In this document: piece after piece, positions 44,857 to 56,515 of the stretch
Layout of the letters: every line of letters starts with the position of its first letter
Numbering within the stretch: position 1 is the stretch's first letter
Assembly (NCBI GenBank): GCA_032690845.1
Contig: CM064434.1
Span: 29,905,069-29,969,068, forward strand
Length of the DNA stretch: 64,000 bases
Reading direction: 5' to 3'
Source of the DNA: Eleusine coracana subsp. coracana
Lineage: Eukaryota; Streptophyta; Magnoliopsida; Poales; Poaceae
Notes under the pieces: generated by a model
What the model saw: only the letters and a program-made list of their open reading frames with translations
Database searches by the model: none
Told to the model about the DNA's origin: nothing
Made by a program: the position numbers and the translations under genes

Positions 44857-46411
44857 TATTCCAGAGTATCGATTTCCACAGGGAACGAGTAGAGTGTCAC
44901 CCCTAATCTATCAAGTCCTAGTGATGAAGGGAGCAGAACAAAGTGTATACTATAGGGAGAAGAAGTCCCCGGGCCAGGCAATCTAATATAGGGAACCTTC
45001 TCCAAGTAACCTAGTGAGAATTCTATTTCCAAATATCTTCTTCAGGGCACGATAACAAGCCACAGGTAAGGGTTGATAACTAACCACAGGTACTAGTGGG
45101 CACGTTAACGCTAGACAACCCTGCTTGAGACTTCCCAAACATGGTGGAATTCAATATTGGATGGATAGGGCTGTCACCACCTGCCGCCTACCACACAGCC
45201 CGTGGGGACGAATGCAATCCCAGGAAAGCTAAGTCTAAACACCACGTCTAAACATAGACTTTCATACCAGTTCTAGAATTAGTAAGCATAACAAGATAAT
45301 GCTGAGAGGCAATAACAAGCTATGCACAAGGATCCCACAGAATAAAAGGATAGAAATACTCACTTTATTACTTGGGTAAGAATTCCACTACATGTTATCC
45401 GGCCCCGAAGACAAAGGAGATTACTCACGCAGGAGCTTCATCCCCGAGGCACAAGTTGAAGGAGCCAGCATCCTGAACTCCTCCTACACCACTACTCTTC
45501 TACATGGGTAAAATTTGGAACTAATGCTAATTTCTTCTGAAATCCTTCACTTCCCCCGTGGCGATGGGCTGGCATGCATTTATAGGTGATGGAGAGTCGG
45601 TAGGCAAAAGTTGGTCCGCCGAGCGGCCAAGTGTGCCGGGCGGCCGGCCAGGCCGGGCGGCGACCCAGGGCGAGCGGCCCTTGGATTATGTCGGTTTCCA
45701 GACCGACTTCCCTCGAATGGCTCAGATTTTATCCCAATGTCGGTTGATGGGTTGGTGGCTACCGACTTCTTCATTTTGGGGCCGGTAAGCTTCATGGGCC
45801 TCATGGGCTGCCAACCTTGAGTGGCATACTCAAACCGGGCGGCAGGCCATGCCAGGCGGCATGCCAGGCAGGGCGGCTTGGGTGGTAGGGCGGCAAGCCA
45901 CGCCGGGCGGAATGCCAGGCCGGACGGCATGGGTGGCTGGGCGCCGACCCCCCTCTGGGTCGCCCCGTGACTTCTCCCAGTTAGGCCACTTGGGGACCCT
46001 TTTTCCTTAGCCATATTCCATTGCTTTTAGTCCGGAGGGAGAAAACGGCCTCACGGTGGGGTGTTTTGTAGGATCGGTCGGGTCGGATGATCAGCCTTAT
46101 GACGACTCTGTTTTGACCCACCGGGTGGCTGATTTCGGCTTGATATGACCCTGTTGGCTGGGTTCTGGTTTCAGCCATCACGACCCTGCCGAGCCCTGAT
46201 TTCAGCCTCATACGACTCTGTCGGCCTATTGTTCTAAGGCAGAATCAGCCGACGGGGCGTTTCTTCTTGTTTTTACATATTTTTTGCTCTTTTGACCCTG
46301 CAAGCACATACCTCACCAAAACTCGTGGAACTTGTTAGTTCTATTAAGGGTTAGAGTTCTTTCCAAGAGTTTATTTGGTAGGCTTAAAAAGCAAAATAAA
46401 GACTACCAACA
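44857..46411 (-). repeat. 3' LTR of element F, truncated at its U5 end
   Basis: Alignment to the right LTR starts abruptly at TATTCCAGAGTATCG; the first about 75 bases of the right copy have no match on the left. The right edge ACCAACA at 46405-46411 is intact. The conserved block GGATAGGGCTGTCACC lies at 45163-45178. It has more GC-rich GGCGGCATGCCAGG-type units at 45830-45945 than the right copy. Confidence 0.85.
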
Positions 46412-46421
46412 CCCCCCCACG
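46412..46421 (-). promoter_or_regulatory. Polypurine tract of element F
   Basis: The minus strand reads GCGTGGGGGG before the LTR start TGTTGGTAG. Confidence 0.75.
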
Positions 46422-47965
46422 CTTAGGACTTTGCTGTCCCGAGCAAAGTAGAAATGATGAAAAGGGAAAGGATGAGGTAGCTCTCATCGTGCTTTGTATA
46501 TAAAGACTGTCCATGACTCCCTATGCCCAAGGGGTTTTAGGTGGCTAAAAACCTTGTCTTCAATAGTTGAGAGATGGAACAACAAAGGAAAATCAAATCC
46601 TTCTATTTCTCAAGGAACTTAAATTTTGTTTGTTCTTGCAATAAAAATAGAGCTCCAGATCACAAGTTATTCTCAATTGATGCTCTTAAATCACTCAAGG
46701 TGGTTTTGATTCCTCTCAATGGCCTTTGGCCAAAACTTCCCTATATATTAAGGCTTATGTAGAGCTTAATGCTGGGAATATTGAGTCCACGTACTGGTAC
46801 TTCATCTATAACTAAGTCAAATAACGGATCCATGGAGAAAACAGGTCATGAGTTATGATCAAGTATGTGCATGGTGACGGATTAATGGATGAGGGATAGT
46901 GGATGCTCCTTATGAAGTGATCTCTCTCGTTCTTTTGTATAAGGGGGATCATGGGATTTTTTTTTTGATTTGAATAGCCCATAACTCTTTATGCAATGAT
47001 TTTTGGAGAGAGATCAACATGTGTGGTGGACCATGTTATTTAATGTATGGATATGGGGATAGTTGAAGCGAACTTCCAGTATAGAAATTTCGACATATGG
47101 AGTGGTGTGAGTGTGCACATAGACTTGATCAAGAACACATAACAGACATCTCACAAGGGTCACGATAATTTGACAAAGTTCAATGAAGAACAAAGTAGCA
47201 AAAGTAATAGGTTTTCATTAAAAGCATCATCTGGCTTTGGTAGGAATAAAATCATCATTGAGAAAATTGTGACTCTGGAGTTCTTATTTGTAAGAAAAGG
47301 AAGAAAAAGAAGAATGTTCACTTGGTCCTAAGAAAGATTAAATTCTCCATTGTTATATCACATTTATCAACAATTTAGACAAGGTTCTCCTATGCAATGA
47401 GTGTTTCCCAAGGGCAAATGAGAGAATGCAAGGAGCTATCTTGATACAACAAGCATGATTGGTAGGTGTAGTTCATAATACCAAGGTAAACATTTTTAGT
47501 ATTGATGGGAATCCCAGTTAAAATTAGAATAGCCAGCTATGCCCATACCTTCTGAAGTGGTCGGGTGATCTGGGCCGTGGCACTTCACGCCGCCCGACGG
47601 GGTGTGCCACCCGGCGGGGTCCGTCACCCGGCAAGGTTGGCCGCCTGGGGGGCACCGCCGCCCGACGGGATTTTCTTTACCGTGAGGTGCATTGGTGTGT
47701 CATTCGTCGGAATTTCGACCCGTTTCCTGGCTTGTCATAAGACTCGATTGTTTGTGAGATACAAAGTCTGACCTATGTGTTGCGACATAGATCAGAGAAA
47801 TACGTTGAAGTAGACACACAAACAATTTAAATTTTATTCATAGAGTCCTGGCGCATTACATCATTGAAATAATGGAATTAACTAACGGATTGAACTAATG
47901 AATAATAATTGAACAGAATGCAATGAAGGAAATAAAGCTAAGCGCCAAAGGAAATAAGAAGGACT
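46422..47965 (-). other. 3' noncoding region of element F
   Basis: About 1.5 kb with no coding support. Blocks at 46413-46455, 46521-46580, 46748-46800 and 47130-47265 align in order with element A 405-440, 560-620, 780-830 and 1250-1395. Near 47570-47680 there are GC-rich CGCCCGACGGG-type repeats. Confidence 0.65.
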
Positions 47966-48898
47966 CTATGGGGGAGGGAGATAGTTAGCGTCTGGATGCC
48001 CGACTGCCGTGGCTACACGCTTAATCTTAGATCCTAAACCCTTGCATAGCCAGTCCATCTCATCTTCAAGCACCTCTCGCCTTAGGTGCTCTTCCCCCAT
48101 TCGATCCTCAACCTTGTCCACCCGCTGCCGAAGCCCCTTCACCGCCTTCCATAGAGCGCCTGTGTCATCATCACTTGGATTAGTAAATTCCATTCTACCA
48201 GGCGGTCCACGGATCGGAGGAGGAGAGGGGCAACGCATAGGCCTAGGAGGCGTGGTGTCAGTGGATTCAGCGATGGCCCCCGGTGGAACCCTTTGGTAGA
48301 GCACCTTCCCATAACCGGTGGCTGTTTTATGGCCATGAACGACATAAGGAGGGGGGCTACCATTTATAGAGGTTTCCTCCAAACTAGACACCACTTGCTT
48401 CCCTATTTGTTCATAGCGGACCAAGGCCATCCCTTCCTCCATTTGAATGGCGGCTCGGTGCGTGACTCCCGTATCAACCACAGGGGTCGACGTAGGGAGG
48501 TTTGGAGAATTAGGTCCAGCACCGGCGTCCTTCTGGGGTGTGAGTTGCCCCGTGGTTGCGCGGGTTGGGGTTGCTAGGCGAAACTGCTTCCCCTTCCCGA
48601 TGGCACGCAGAGGGGAGAGCCCCCGGGTTGCACTACAACCAGCAGGCCTGGCAGGCGACACCGGCCGGCGGGAGCTGCTGCCCAGCATGGCGGGTAACGC
48701 CGGTCGCCGGGAGCTGCTGCTAGCCCGCGGGGCGTCGTCGCCCGGTCTGGTGGGGGACGCTGGCCGGTGGACCATGCCTGCTGGCGGCCCGGAAGATGGC
48801 CCGATCGGCCGAATGTTGTCCAAAGACTTGGGAGGCTCATCGTCGGAGATTTCTTCGAGAATCAGACGCCGCGCAAGATGATCACTAGGAGGGGCCAT
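47966..48898 (-). CDS. Uninterrupted 310-codon ORF of element F, unknown function
   Basis: The ATG at 48898 starts MAPPSDHLARRLILEEISDD. Residues about 40-150 are rich in Pro, Ser, Arg and Ala with repeated SSSRRPALPAML-like phrases (SSSRRPA, SSRRPVSPARP). The C-terminal 60 residues look like a coiled coil (LWKAVKGLRQRVDKVEDRMG, LRREVLEDEMDWLCKGL). It stands where A and C have the ATHILA ORF1-like gene but lacks that globular core. It is the longest frame in F without a stop. It may be a shortened relative of ORF1 that keeps the coiled coil, or an unrelated accessory protein. I do not recognise a family. Confidence 0.55.
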   Translation of the reverse strand: MAPPSDHLARRLILEEISDDEPPKSLDNIRPIGPSSGPPAGMVHRPASPTRPGDDAPRASSSSRRPALPAMLGSSSRRPVSPARPAGCSATRGLSPLRAIGKGKQFRLATPTRATTGQLTPQKDAGAGPNSPNLPTSTPVVDTGVTHRAAIQMEEGMALVRYEQIGKQVVSSLEETSINGSPPPYVVHGHKTATGYGKVLYQRVPPGAIAESTDTTPPRPMRCPSPPPIRGPPGRMEFTNPSDDDTGALWKAVKGLRQRVDKVEDRMGEEHLRREVLEDEMDWLCKGLGSKIKRVATAVGHPDANYLPPP

Positions 48899-49376
48899 GT
48901 TCTTCCGGCTAGATATGGCTTGAGGAGCCCCTGGGGTGGCTGAGAACTCTCTATTTGGTCATTTTAGGGGATTTGGCCATGGATTTCAAAGGCTGTGAAG
49001 AGATCAAGTCATGGGGGTCCCCTTTAAAGGGAAAACCCCGTTGGGACCTATGAGTCAGATAGGGTTGGAGCAGCTGGAGGCCTCTCCGGGTTTGGCGTGA
49101 AGGTGGGGGGTGAATTTGAAAGTTTGTTGCCGCCGCCCGGCACGTGCCGCCACCTGGCGGGGTTGGCCACCCGGTGGGGTTTCAAACCCTATATAGTTTA
49201 CTGGGCCTCAGAGGCCGGTGTGGTAGGTCAAGCCACCCGGCGGGGTTGGCCGCCCGGCGGGCTATGCCGCCCGGCCGGGTTTGGCCGTGCCAGGCCGAGG
49301 CCGTGTGTAACCTCAATTTTTTTTTAAATAGAACCTAATTAAGGTCGGGGTAGACCATAGATGCAATCAGGTTTGC
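48899..49376 (-). other. Element F spacer between integrase and the 310-codon ORF
   Basis: Noncoding and GC-rich at 49125-49300, with repeated near-palindromes of the type CCGCCCGGCGGG (near 49235-49275). A T-run lies at 49318-49326. Confidence 0.6.
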
Positions 49377-50760
49377 TTAAGTAGGACTGAATTCGAGGAC
49401 ATCTATTTCCTCGAACTCTGGTTTCCTTGGCTCTAAAAAGATTTTGAGCCCATGGCCATTTACATTGAAAATATTTCCGTCGTCACTTTGCAAAGTGACG
49501 GCCCCGTGGGTGGAGGCATTTAGCACCGTGAATGGGCCTTCCCATTTACTTCTAAGTTTACCATGACCAAAAAGATTAACACGGGAGTTAAAAAGTAGTA
49601 CCTTATCTCCCTCTCTGAACTCTTTATGGCGAATCCCTTTATCATGCAACCTCTTGGTTCTTTCTTTGTATAACTTGGAGCTATGGTAGGCTTTCTCTCT
49701 CCATTCATCTAATTCTACCAATTGGATTTGCCTCTTAACCCCAGCTGCAGTTAGGTCCATATTCCATTTTCTTATGGCCCAATGTGCTTTGAACTCCATC
49801 TCCACCAGTAGATGACATGTTTTACCATAAACCAGTTGATATGGTGTCATCCCTATGGGGGTTTTGTAGGCTGTCGGATAGGCCCAGAGTGCTTCATTGA
49901 GTTTGGGTGCCCAGGCCTTTCCCATTTCATTTACTGTCTTCTGTAAGATGTTCTTAATTTGCTTGTTGGAAGTTTCCACTTGGCCACTAGTTTGAGGATG
50001 GTATGGTGTGGCAACTCTATGATCCACCCCTAATTTGCTCAGGGCTTTTCTGAAGGTGCGGTCAGTGAAGTGGGAGCCTCCATCACTTAACATTACTTGC
50101 GGTACCCCGTACCATGGGAAAATGATCTCATTGAACATCTTGCTAGCATGCTTTGAGTCTGCTACCCATATGGCGTTGCTTCAACCCACTTCGAGACGTA
50201 GTCCACAGCCACTAAGATATACTCAAATCCTTCAGAGTTTGGGAAGGGTCCCATATAGTCAATTCCCCAAACATCAAAAATATCAACTTGCAGATTGTTG
50301 GTGAGAGGCATAGCATCTCTTGAGTTGATATTTCCATGTTTTTTGCATCTAGGACATTGCCGCACAAAATCTTTTGCATCTTGGTTATGGTAGGCCAAAA
50401 AAATCCACTTTGCCATACTTTAGCATTTGTGCGGAATGCTCCATAGTGCCCTCCATAAGGGGATGAGTGGCATGTTTCCAAGATTTTTAGAGTGCCTTGT
50501 ATGGGAACACATCTTCTTAGCAGACCATCTGAGCATACTCGAAAGAGGTAGGGTTCGTCCCAAAGGTGTATCCGACTGTCTCTTATGATTTTCTTTCGAT
50601 CTACCCCTGGTGGTATGTACGCTGCTACGAAGTAGTTAACGATATTTGCATAACAGGGGTCTACGAATGAGACTTTTAAAAGGGTGTCATCCCTGAGATA
50701 GTCGTCTATAGGTAGCTCATCTTGGCTGTAATTTTGTAAGCGGGAAAGATGATCAACCAC
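49377..50760 (-). pseudogene. Integrase of element F, DDE residues kept, two frame changes
   Basis: The zinc-binding part lies at 50760-50390 (CHSSPYGGHYGAFRTNAKVW, then CPRCKKHGN in the next frame). The core in frame 50416-50162 has VWGIDYMGPF (first Asp). The last frame, 50138-49377, has VMLSDGGSHF (second Asp) and HPQTSGQVETSNKQIK (Glu), followed by the GPY-like end KLRSKWEGPFTVLNA. Frameshifts lie near 50380 and 50150. All three catalytic residues are visible, so this is the best preserved integrase in the window. The role is cDNA insertion; this copy needs two shifts to be read. Confidence 0.87.
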
Positions 50761-51117
50761 TGAATTCTTGACTCCCCTCTTATCCTAGATTTCTATGTCA
50801 AAATCTTGAAGGAGAAGGATCCAACGAATGAGTCGGGGCTTAGCATCTTTCTTTGTCAAAAGGTACTTGAGGGCTGCATGGTCTGTGTATATGATGACCT
50901 TTGACCCAACCAAGTAAGATCTGAATTTGTCAATGGCAAATACAACTGCTAATAGCTCTTTTTCTGTGGTGGCATAGTTGCGCTGGGGGCCTGTTAGAGT
51001 CTTGCTTGCATAGGAGATTGCATAGTGCTTTTTGTCCTTGCATTGTCCTAACATAGCTCCAACGGCGTAATCACTTGCATCACACATGATCTCGAAGGGT
51101 AGCTCCCAATCTGGTGG
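50761..51117 (-). pseudogene. RNase H of element F
   Basis: MCDASDYAVGAMLGQ opens the domain at 51087, then AISYASKTLTGPQRNY, ATTEKELLAVVFAIDKF and YTDHAALKYLL. The region after KPRLIRWILLLQDFDIEI is cut by a TAG near 50783 before VVDHLSRL. A TAG near 51108 separates it from RT. The acidic residues are present. Confidence 0.87.
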
Positions 51118-52376
51118 CTAGATAATAGGGGCTGTGACAAGAGCTTTCTTTAGCCTTTCAAATACTGCCATGCATTCTTCATCAAAGTTGAACGGAGTGT
51201 CCTTGGCTAGAAGGTTTGTCAAGGGTCTGGATATTTGAGAGAAATTCTTGATAAATCTCCTACACAAGCCAGCATGGCCGAGGAAACTACGGATTCCTTT
51301 GACATTAGACAGTGGTGGCAAGGAGTCGATCACCTCTATTTTTGCTTTATCCACCTCTATCCCTTTTGAGGAGATCTCGTGTCCTAGGACAATTCCTTCT
51401 TTCACCATGAAATGGCACTTCTCCTAGTTGAGAACAAGATCTTTCTCTTTGCATCTTGTTAAGACTTTCTCTAAATTGTTCAGACATGCCTCAAAGGTTG
51501 TACCATAGACAGAAAAGTCATCCATGAAAACATCCATGACCTTTTCTATCAAGTCTGAGAAGATGACCATCATGCATGTTTGGAAAGAGGCTGATGCATT
51601 GCAAAGTCCGAATGGTATCTGCCGGTATGCAAAAGTGCCATAGGGGCAAGTAAAAGTTGTCTTTTCCTGATCCTCTAGGTGGGTGGGAATCTGGTGGAAA
51701 CCCGAGAAACAATCCAGGAAGTAGAAGAATGAATGCTTTACTAAGCGCTCAAGCATCTCATCTATGAAGGGGAGTGGGTAATGATCCTTACGGGTTGCCT
51801 TGTAGAGTTTTCTGTAATCTATGCACATGCGCCAGCCCGTAAATGTACGTTGGTGGATCAATTCATTCCTTTCATTTTTGACAACTGTCATTCCTCCCTT
51901 CTTGGGAACAACTTGAACTGGGCTAACCCACTGGCTATCTTAAATTGGGTAGATAATTCCAGCCTTCAAGAGCTTTAGAATTTCCTTCTTGACAACTTCC
52001 CGCATTGCCTTATTGAGTCGTCTCTGGTGCTCTCTTGTGAGCTTACTGTCTGGCTCCATGGGGATGCGATGGGTGCAGAAACTGGGGCTTATTCCCTTTA
52101 TGTCAGCTAGGGAATATCCAATGACTGATTTGTACTCTTCCAACATGGCAACTAACTTAGCTTCTTCCTCGAGGGAGAGCTGGTCACTGACAATGACGGG
52201 TGTGTTTTGATTGCCGTGCAGGAAGGCATACTTAAGGCTAGAGGGAAGTGGTTTGAGCTCAATGGTTGGAGGGGCCGTTGGCTCGTTTGTCTCAAGTTCA
52301 ACAAAGCCTTCATCTTGCTCCTCCTCTGTAAAGTGTTGGGCCACTTCTTCTAGCCTATTGATCTGGGGTGCAATCA
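51118..52376 (-). pseudogene. Reverse transcriptase of element F, YxDD-type motif intact
   Basis: Frame 52377-51940 holds the start (LTREHQRRLNKAMREVVKKE), a TAA follows YPI near 51940, then frame 51891-51424 has FTGWRMCIDYRKLYKATRKD, FLDCFSGFHQIPTHLEDQ and the catalytic block VFMDDFSVYG. A TAG near 51422 (VLN*EKCHF) precedes the thumb at 51408-51118 (GIRSFLGHAGLCRRFIKNFS). Domain order is right for Athila. It needs only a few stop changes, but as it stands it is not translated through. Confidence 0.89.
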
Positions 52377-53206
52377 CTATGTCGACTGACAGAATTTTTC
52401 CTCCATGATATTTGGTTCGGTTGATGGCTCAGAGGCTGAGTTCATTGATTTGGTGATGTCCATCGTGTATGAAGATTCACCAAGTGAGAATGATAGCACG
52501 TCTCCTTGGGATTTTACGAGGTGCATGATGGGCATGCCAATGACTGCAATGGTTTTATTTGGCATATCGAAGATATGGAAATCTAGAGCAAAGGAGTTGC
52601 CATCGATGTTTACTTCAATATCAGGAACAACCCCTATGCACAAATAGACCTCATTTTCTAACCGAAGAATCTTTGGGGATTTATTTAATAATCCCGAGAG
52701 ATGTAGGGTGGCTGCAGCTTTTTTTGTCATCAAATTTATCTTGCCCCGGAGATCATAGTGAGTATCCATGTGCAAGAATTGCTTGTTTTCTATTGAGATC
52801 TTGGGGGCCTCTGATCTAAAAATGACTAGATTAGGATCAGCTCGAGATTCATCTGTCCATTCCTGACTCAAAATGGAAGAGGGGTTAAAAAGTTGTTCCT
52901 TTTGAATCTCCTTCTCTTCCCAATCTGGTTCCTCTGGCTCCACAGGTGTGAAATCCATTCTCCTCTCTACTGGCATTGTTTGGACATTTCCAATGTCTGA
53001 GAGATCGTCATCGTCCTCCCAAATTTTAGGGAGAGGCAACGGTTTGACCTCTGCTTCTTGTAGAGAGAAGGGTGATTCATGGCAAAATAAGTATGGGTCT
53101 AGAGTGTTAAATGTTGGAGAACAATCGACCTCTTCTATGATAGGGGGATCTAGTGTGGAGATGACAGGGGAGAGGTCAGCTAGATGTGTAGTTTCTGAAT
53201 GGTCCT
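52377..53206 (-). pseudogene. Protease-like and linker region of element F, active site not canonical
   Basis: The frame is open from about 53205 to 52377 and lies one base off the gag frame. Acidic linker sequence comes first (KIWEDDDDLSDIGN, PVEPEEPDWEEKE). The retropepsin part has DLRGKINLMTKKAA where relatives have DLGASVNLMP, so the D-x-G triad is not seen. The second loop reads IAVIGMPIMHLVK (family IIGRPFL). A frame change near 52385 at an A-run joins it to RT. Either the protease is inactive or this lineage uses a variant. Confidence 0.65.
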
Positions 53207-53851
53207 CTAAAGGAGCCCATAATCTTCGAGGTTACGAATAATTTTGGCTAGAATCTGCTTTCCTTCAACAGGTGTGGTATACACAAATGCACAACCAGTG
53301 GCTATATCCAAGAATTTGGTGCTCTCAGGCTTAAGTCCCCAAACGAAATGTTGCAATAGCATACATTCGGGTAGTCCTAAGTCTGGGCCAATGGTAGTGT
53401 ATGAAAGCAATCTCTCCCAAGAAGCTCCAAGGGGTTCTTGATCCTTTTGCTTGAAATTTATTAACTTCCTCCGTAGTTCAATTATCTTTGAGAGCGGAAA
53501 GAACTTTTTGCAGAAAAATTCTCTCAAGGAGGGCCAACTTCCTTCAACATCCTCAACATGGCGAATGTACCCAGTTTTTGCTGCATCTTTTGGTGAGAAC
53601 GGAAAGAGTTTCCACCTTAAAGTGTCTTTATGGACACCATGTATGTTCACAGTGGAGCAGACTAACTCGAAGTGCTGAAGGTGGGCATAAGGGTTTTCCG
53701 AGCATTCCACTAAGAAGGGTATCGACTGAACCAAAAGTATGAGTTCTGGGCGGATCTCATAGTTTTGGGTCTCAATTGGTAAGGCGGAGCTTGGGGGTTC
53801 CACATTTTTAGCCTTGGGGGCTGAGAACTGGCTAATGGAGGGTCAATCCAT
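53207..53851 (-). pseudogene. Gag of element F, no zinc knuckle seen
   Basis: The ATG at 53851 is followed at codon 3 by TGA. The gag domain is clear at 53710-53300: NPYAHLQHFELVCSTVNIHG, LRWKLFPFSPKDAAKTGYI and LREFFCKKFFPLSKI. The frame ends with a TAG after LEDYGLL at 53207, and the next domain is in another frame. No CCHC motif occurs here or in the following linker, unlike the gags of A, C, D and E. Confidence 0.8.
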
Positions 53852-53921
53852 GAAGGTAGCTAGGGTGAAAAGAAAAGAAAGACTAGCGGACAAGACGGAG
53901 TTTGGAATGGCACTGCTACCT

Positions 53922-53939
53922 TCCTCGGCAACAGCGCCA
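53922..53939 (-). promoter_or_regulatory. Primer binding site of element F, tRNA-Asp type
   Basis: The minus strand reads TGGCGCTGTTGCCGAGGA, seven bases after the LTR end CCAACA. Confidence 0.87.
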
Positions 53940-53946
53940 GAAAGCT

Positions 53947-55553
53947 TGTTGGCGGTTCTTAAGCCTAATAGGGAAAATCTGCAAGCGTACAGATGCCGAT
54001 GTAGCCTTCACCCGGGAGTATTCCAGAGTATCGATTTCCACAGGGAACGAGTAGAGTGTCACTCCTAATCTATCATGTCCTTGTGATGAAGGGAGCAGAA
54101 CAAAGTGTATACTATAGGGAGAGGAAGTCCCTGGGCCAAGCAATCTAATGTAGGGAACCTTCTCCAAGTAACCTAGTGAGAATTCTATTTCTAAATATCT
54201 GCTTCGAGGCACGTTAATGATCCACAGGTAAGGGTCGATAACTAACCACAGGTACTAGTGGGCACGTTAACACTAGAGAATCCTGCTTGAGACTTCCCGA
54301 ACGTGGTGGAATTCAATATTGGATGGACAGGGCTGTCACCACCTGCCGCCGACTACACAGCCCGTGGGGACGAATGCAATCCCAGGAAAGCTAAGTCTAA
54401 ACACCACGTCTAAACATAGACTTTCATACCAGTTCTATAATTGGTAAGCATAACAAGACAATGTTGAGAGACAATAACAAGCTATGCACGAGGATCCCGC
54501 ATAATAAAAGGATAGAAATACTCACTTTATTACTTGGGTAAGAATTCCACTACATGTTACCTGGCCCCGAAGACGAAGGAGATTACTCACGCAGGAGCTT
54601 CATCCCCGAGGCACAAGTTGAAGGAGCCAGCATCCTGAACTCCTCCTCCTACACCTCTACTCTTCTACTTGGGTAAAATTTGGAACTAATGCTTATTTCT
54701 TCTGAAATCCTTCACTCCCCCCCCCCCCCCCCCCGTGGTGATGGGCTGGCATGCATTTATAGGTGATGGAGAGTAGATAGGCAAAAGTCGGTCCGCCGAG
54801 TGGCAGGCCATGCCGGGCGGCCATGTGTGCTGGGGGCCGGGTATGCCAGGTGGCAGGCCAGGCCGGGCGGCCCTTGGATTATGTCAATTTCCTGACCGAC
54901 TTCCCTCGGATGGCTCAGATTTTATCCCAATGTCGGTTGTTGGGTCGGTGGCTATCGACATCTTCATTTTGGGACCGGTAAGCTTTATGGGCCTCATGGG
55001 CTTGCAACCTTGAGTGGCATACCCAGGTCGGGCGGTAGGCCAGGCCGGGCGGCATGGGTGGTTGGGCGCCGACCCCCCTCTGGGTTGCCCCGTGACTTCT
55101 CCCGGTTAGGCCACTTGTGGACCCTTTTTCCTTAGCCATATTCCATTGCTTTTAGTCCGGAGGGAGAAAACGGCCTCACGGTGGGGTGTTTTGCAGGATC
55201 GGTCGGGTCGGATGATCAGCCTTATGACGACTCTGTTTTGACCCACCAGGTGGCTGATTTCAGCTTGATATGACCCTGTTGGCTGGGATCTGATTTCAGC
55301 CATCACGTCCCTGCCGGGCCCTGATTTCAGCCTCATACGACCCTGTCGGCCTACTGTTCTAAGGCAGAATCAGCCGATAGGGCGTTTCTTCATGTTTTTG
55401 CATATTTTCGGCTCTTTTGACCCTGCAAGCACATACGTCACCAAAACTCGTGGAACTTGTTAGTTCAATTAAGGGTTAGGGTTCTTTCCAAGAGTTTCAT
55501 GCTTTTCAAAGTTTATTTGGTAGGCTTAAAAAGGGAAATAAAGACTACCAACA
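53947..55553 (-). repeat. 5' LTR of element F
   Basis: 1607 bases, plus-strand edges TGTTGGCGG and CTACCAACA. It holds the U5 block near 53975-54035 shared with element A, the block GGACAGGGCTGTCACC at 54325-54340 and a run of 18 C at 54717-54734 where the left LTR has 5. Confidence 0.93.
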
Positions 55554-56515
55554 CTCCACTGTCATCTAGTGCCTGTGATTGCACCGAGCAAACTTGCACA
55601 TCACCGACTAGACATGACATAAGAGAAATGACCTAGACCCCATTGATAGTCCGGTTGTCCTATGGACTCAAATCCCTTACAACTAGACAAGGGTTCCCAA
55701 CACTTGCTCCATAGCTTGTCCTCAGCTTTGAGCCATCTCCATCAACCCTTGGACTCCATCAAGCTCACAAGCTTCCATGCTTGCAGTCATTGTCATCAAT
55801 CGCCAAGGCCGCTATCTACAATCATTATAATGTAGATAAGGTTTCTTACACGGACAACACTCGTGTAGACATTAGTCACATTTCATGTTTTTCATTCATC
55901 ACCAAAACATCATACCTTGCAGTGATCTCAATGGTCATGATCCTTACAAACTATTATCAACAGAATAATCTAAGCAAAACTGAAACGCTAATGATGTGGT
56001 GGCGGCTGTATATGAGGACCCTAGGGTCGTGCAAGACCCCCTGGATGCAGCCCTAAGTGGGCTCAACTTGATACATGGTCCAAAGACCGATGACGGTGTC
56101 ACAGCACCAGGACAGATTCTGGAAGTCGACTTGTTTTGGTGATTGTCAATGGCTCAGGACGAATTTTGCAATGGGATGGGTTTGGTTGTAAAGGTCTCTT
56201 CTTTATCTTTCTAGGAATATGTAGAACGTCCAAATCCGAGTCTGTATGCGTCCCTGGTCCTAGGCCACAAAACAGACTCGATGTCGGTTTTGATTGAGCC
56301 TCCATCTTGGCTTGGATATCCTTGCGGGCCCATGACACCTCCAATCACCTCCCCAACTATCTCGTCATCATCTCCATGGTTTCTAGCAACAATTAATTCA
56401 TTAGGTAGCAATCTATTCTTAAAACCACACAAACAAAACATTAGAAATGAGCTCACCTGTAAATTCAGGTGATGCGCGTGAACTTTCATCTTTGTTGGAG
56501 GAGTGTTGTGTGTAT
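55554..56515 (-). repeat. Repeat-derived segment between F and the resumed Copia
   Basis: No coding support. Bases 55705-55950 are an inverted match to 63750-64000, sharing phrases such as CCCTTGGACTCCATCAAG and TCATTGTCATC. It could be the U3 part of a minus-strand LTR whose other end is 44476-44856, with F inserted between. The flanks of the shared part differ between the two copies. Confidence 0.45.

Larger units (their letters stand above)
44857..55553 (-). mobile_element. Element F: Athila-like Ty3 retrotransposon with pol
   Basis: LTRs at 44857-46411 and 53947-55553, a tRNA-Asp type primer site at 53922-53939 and a polypurine tract at 46412-46421 define a minus-strand element. It carries gag, protease-like, RT, RNase H and integrase plus a further ORF. 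Pol wording (VFMDDFSVYG, WRMCIDYRKL, GPFPNSEGFEYILVAVDYV) is Athila. The left LTR lacks its last 75 or so bases, so no target duplication can be shown. F shares its U5 block, a mid-LTR block and its 3' region with element A. Confidence 0.9.
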
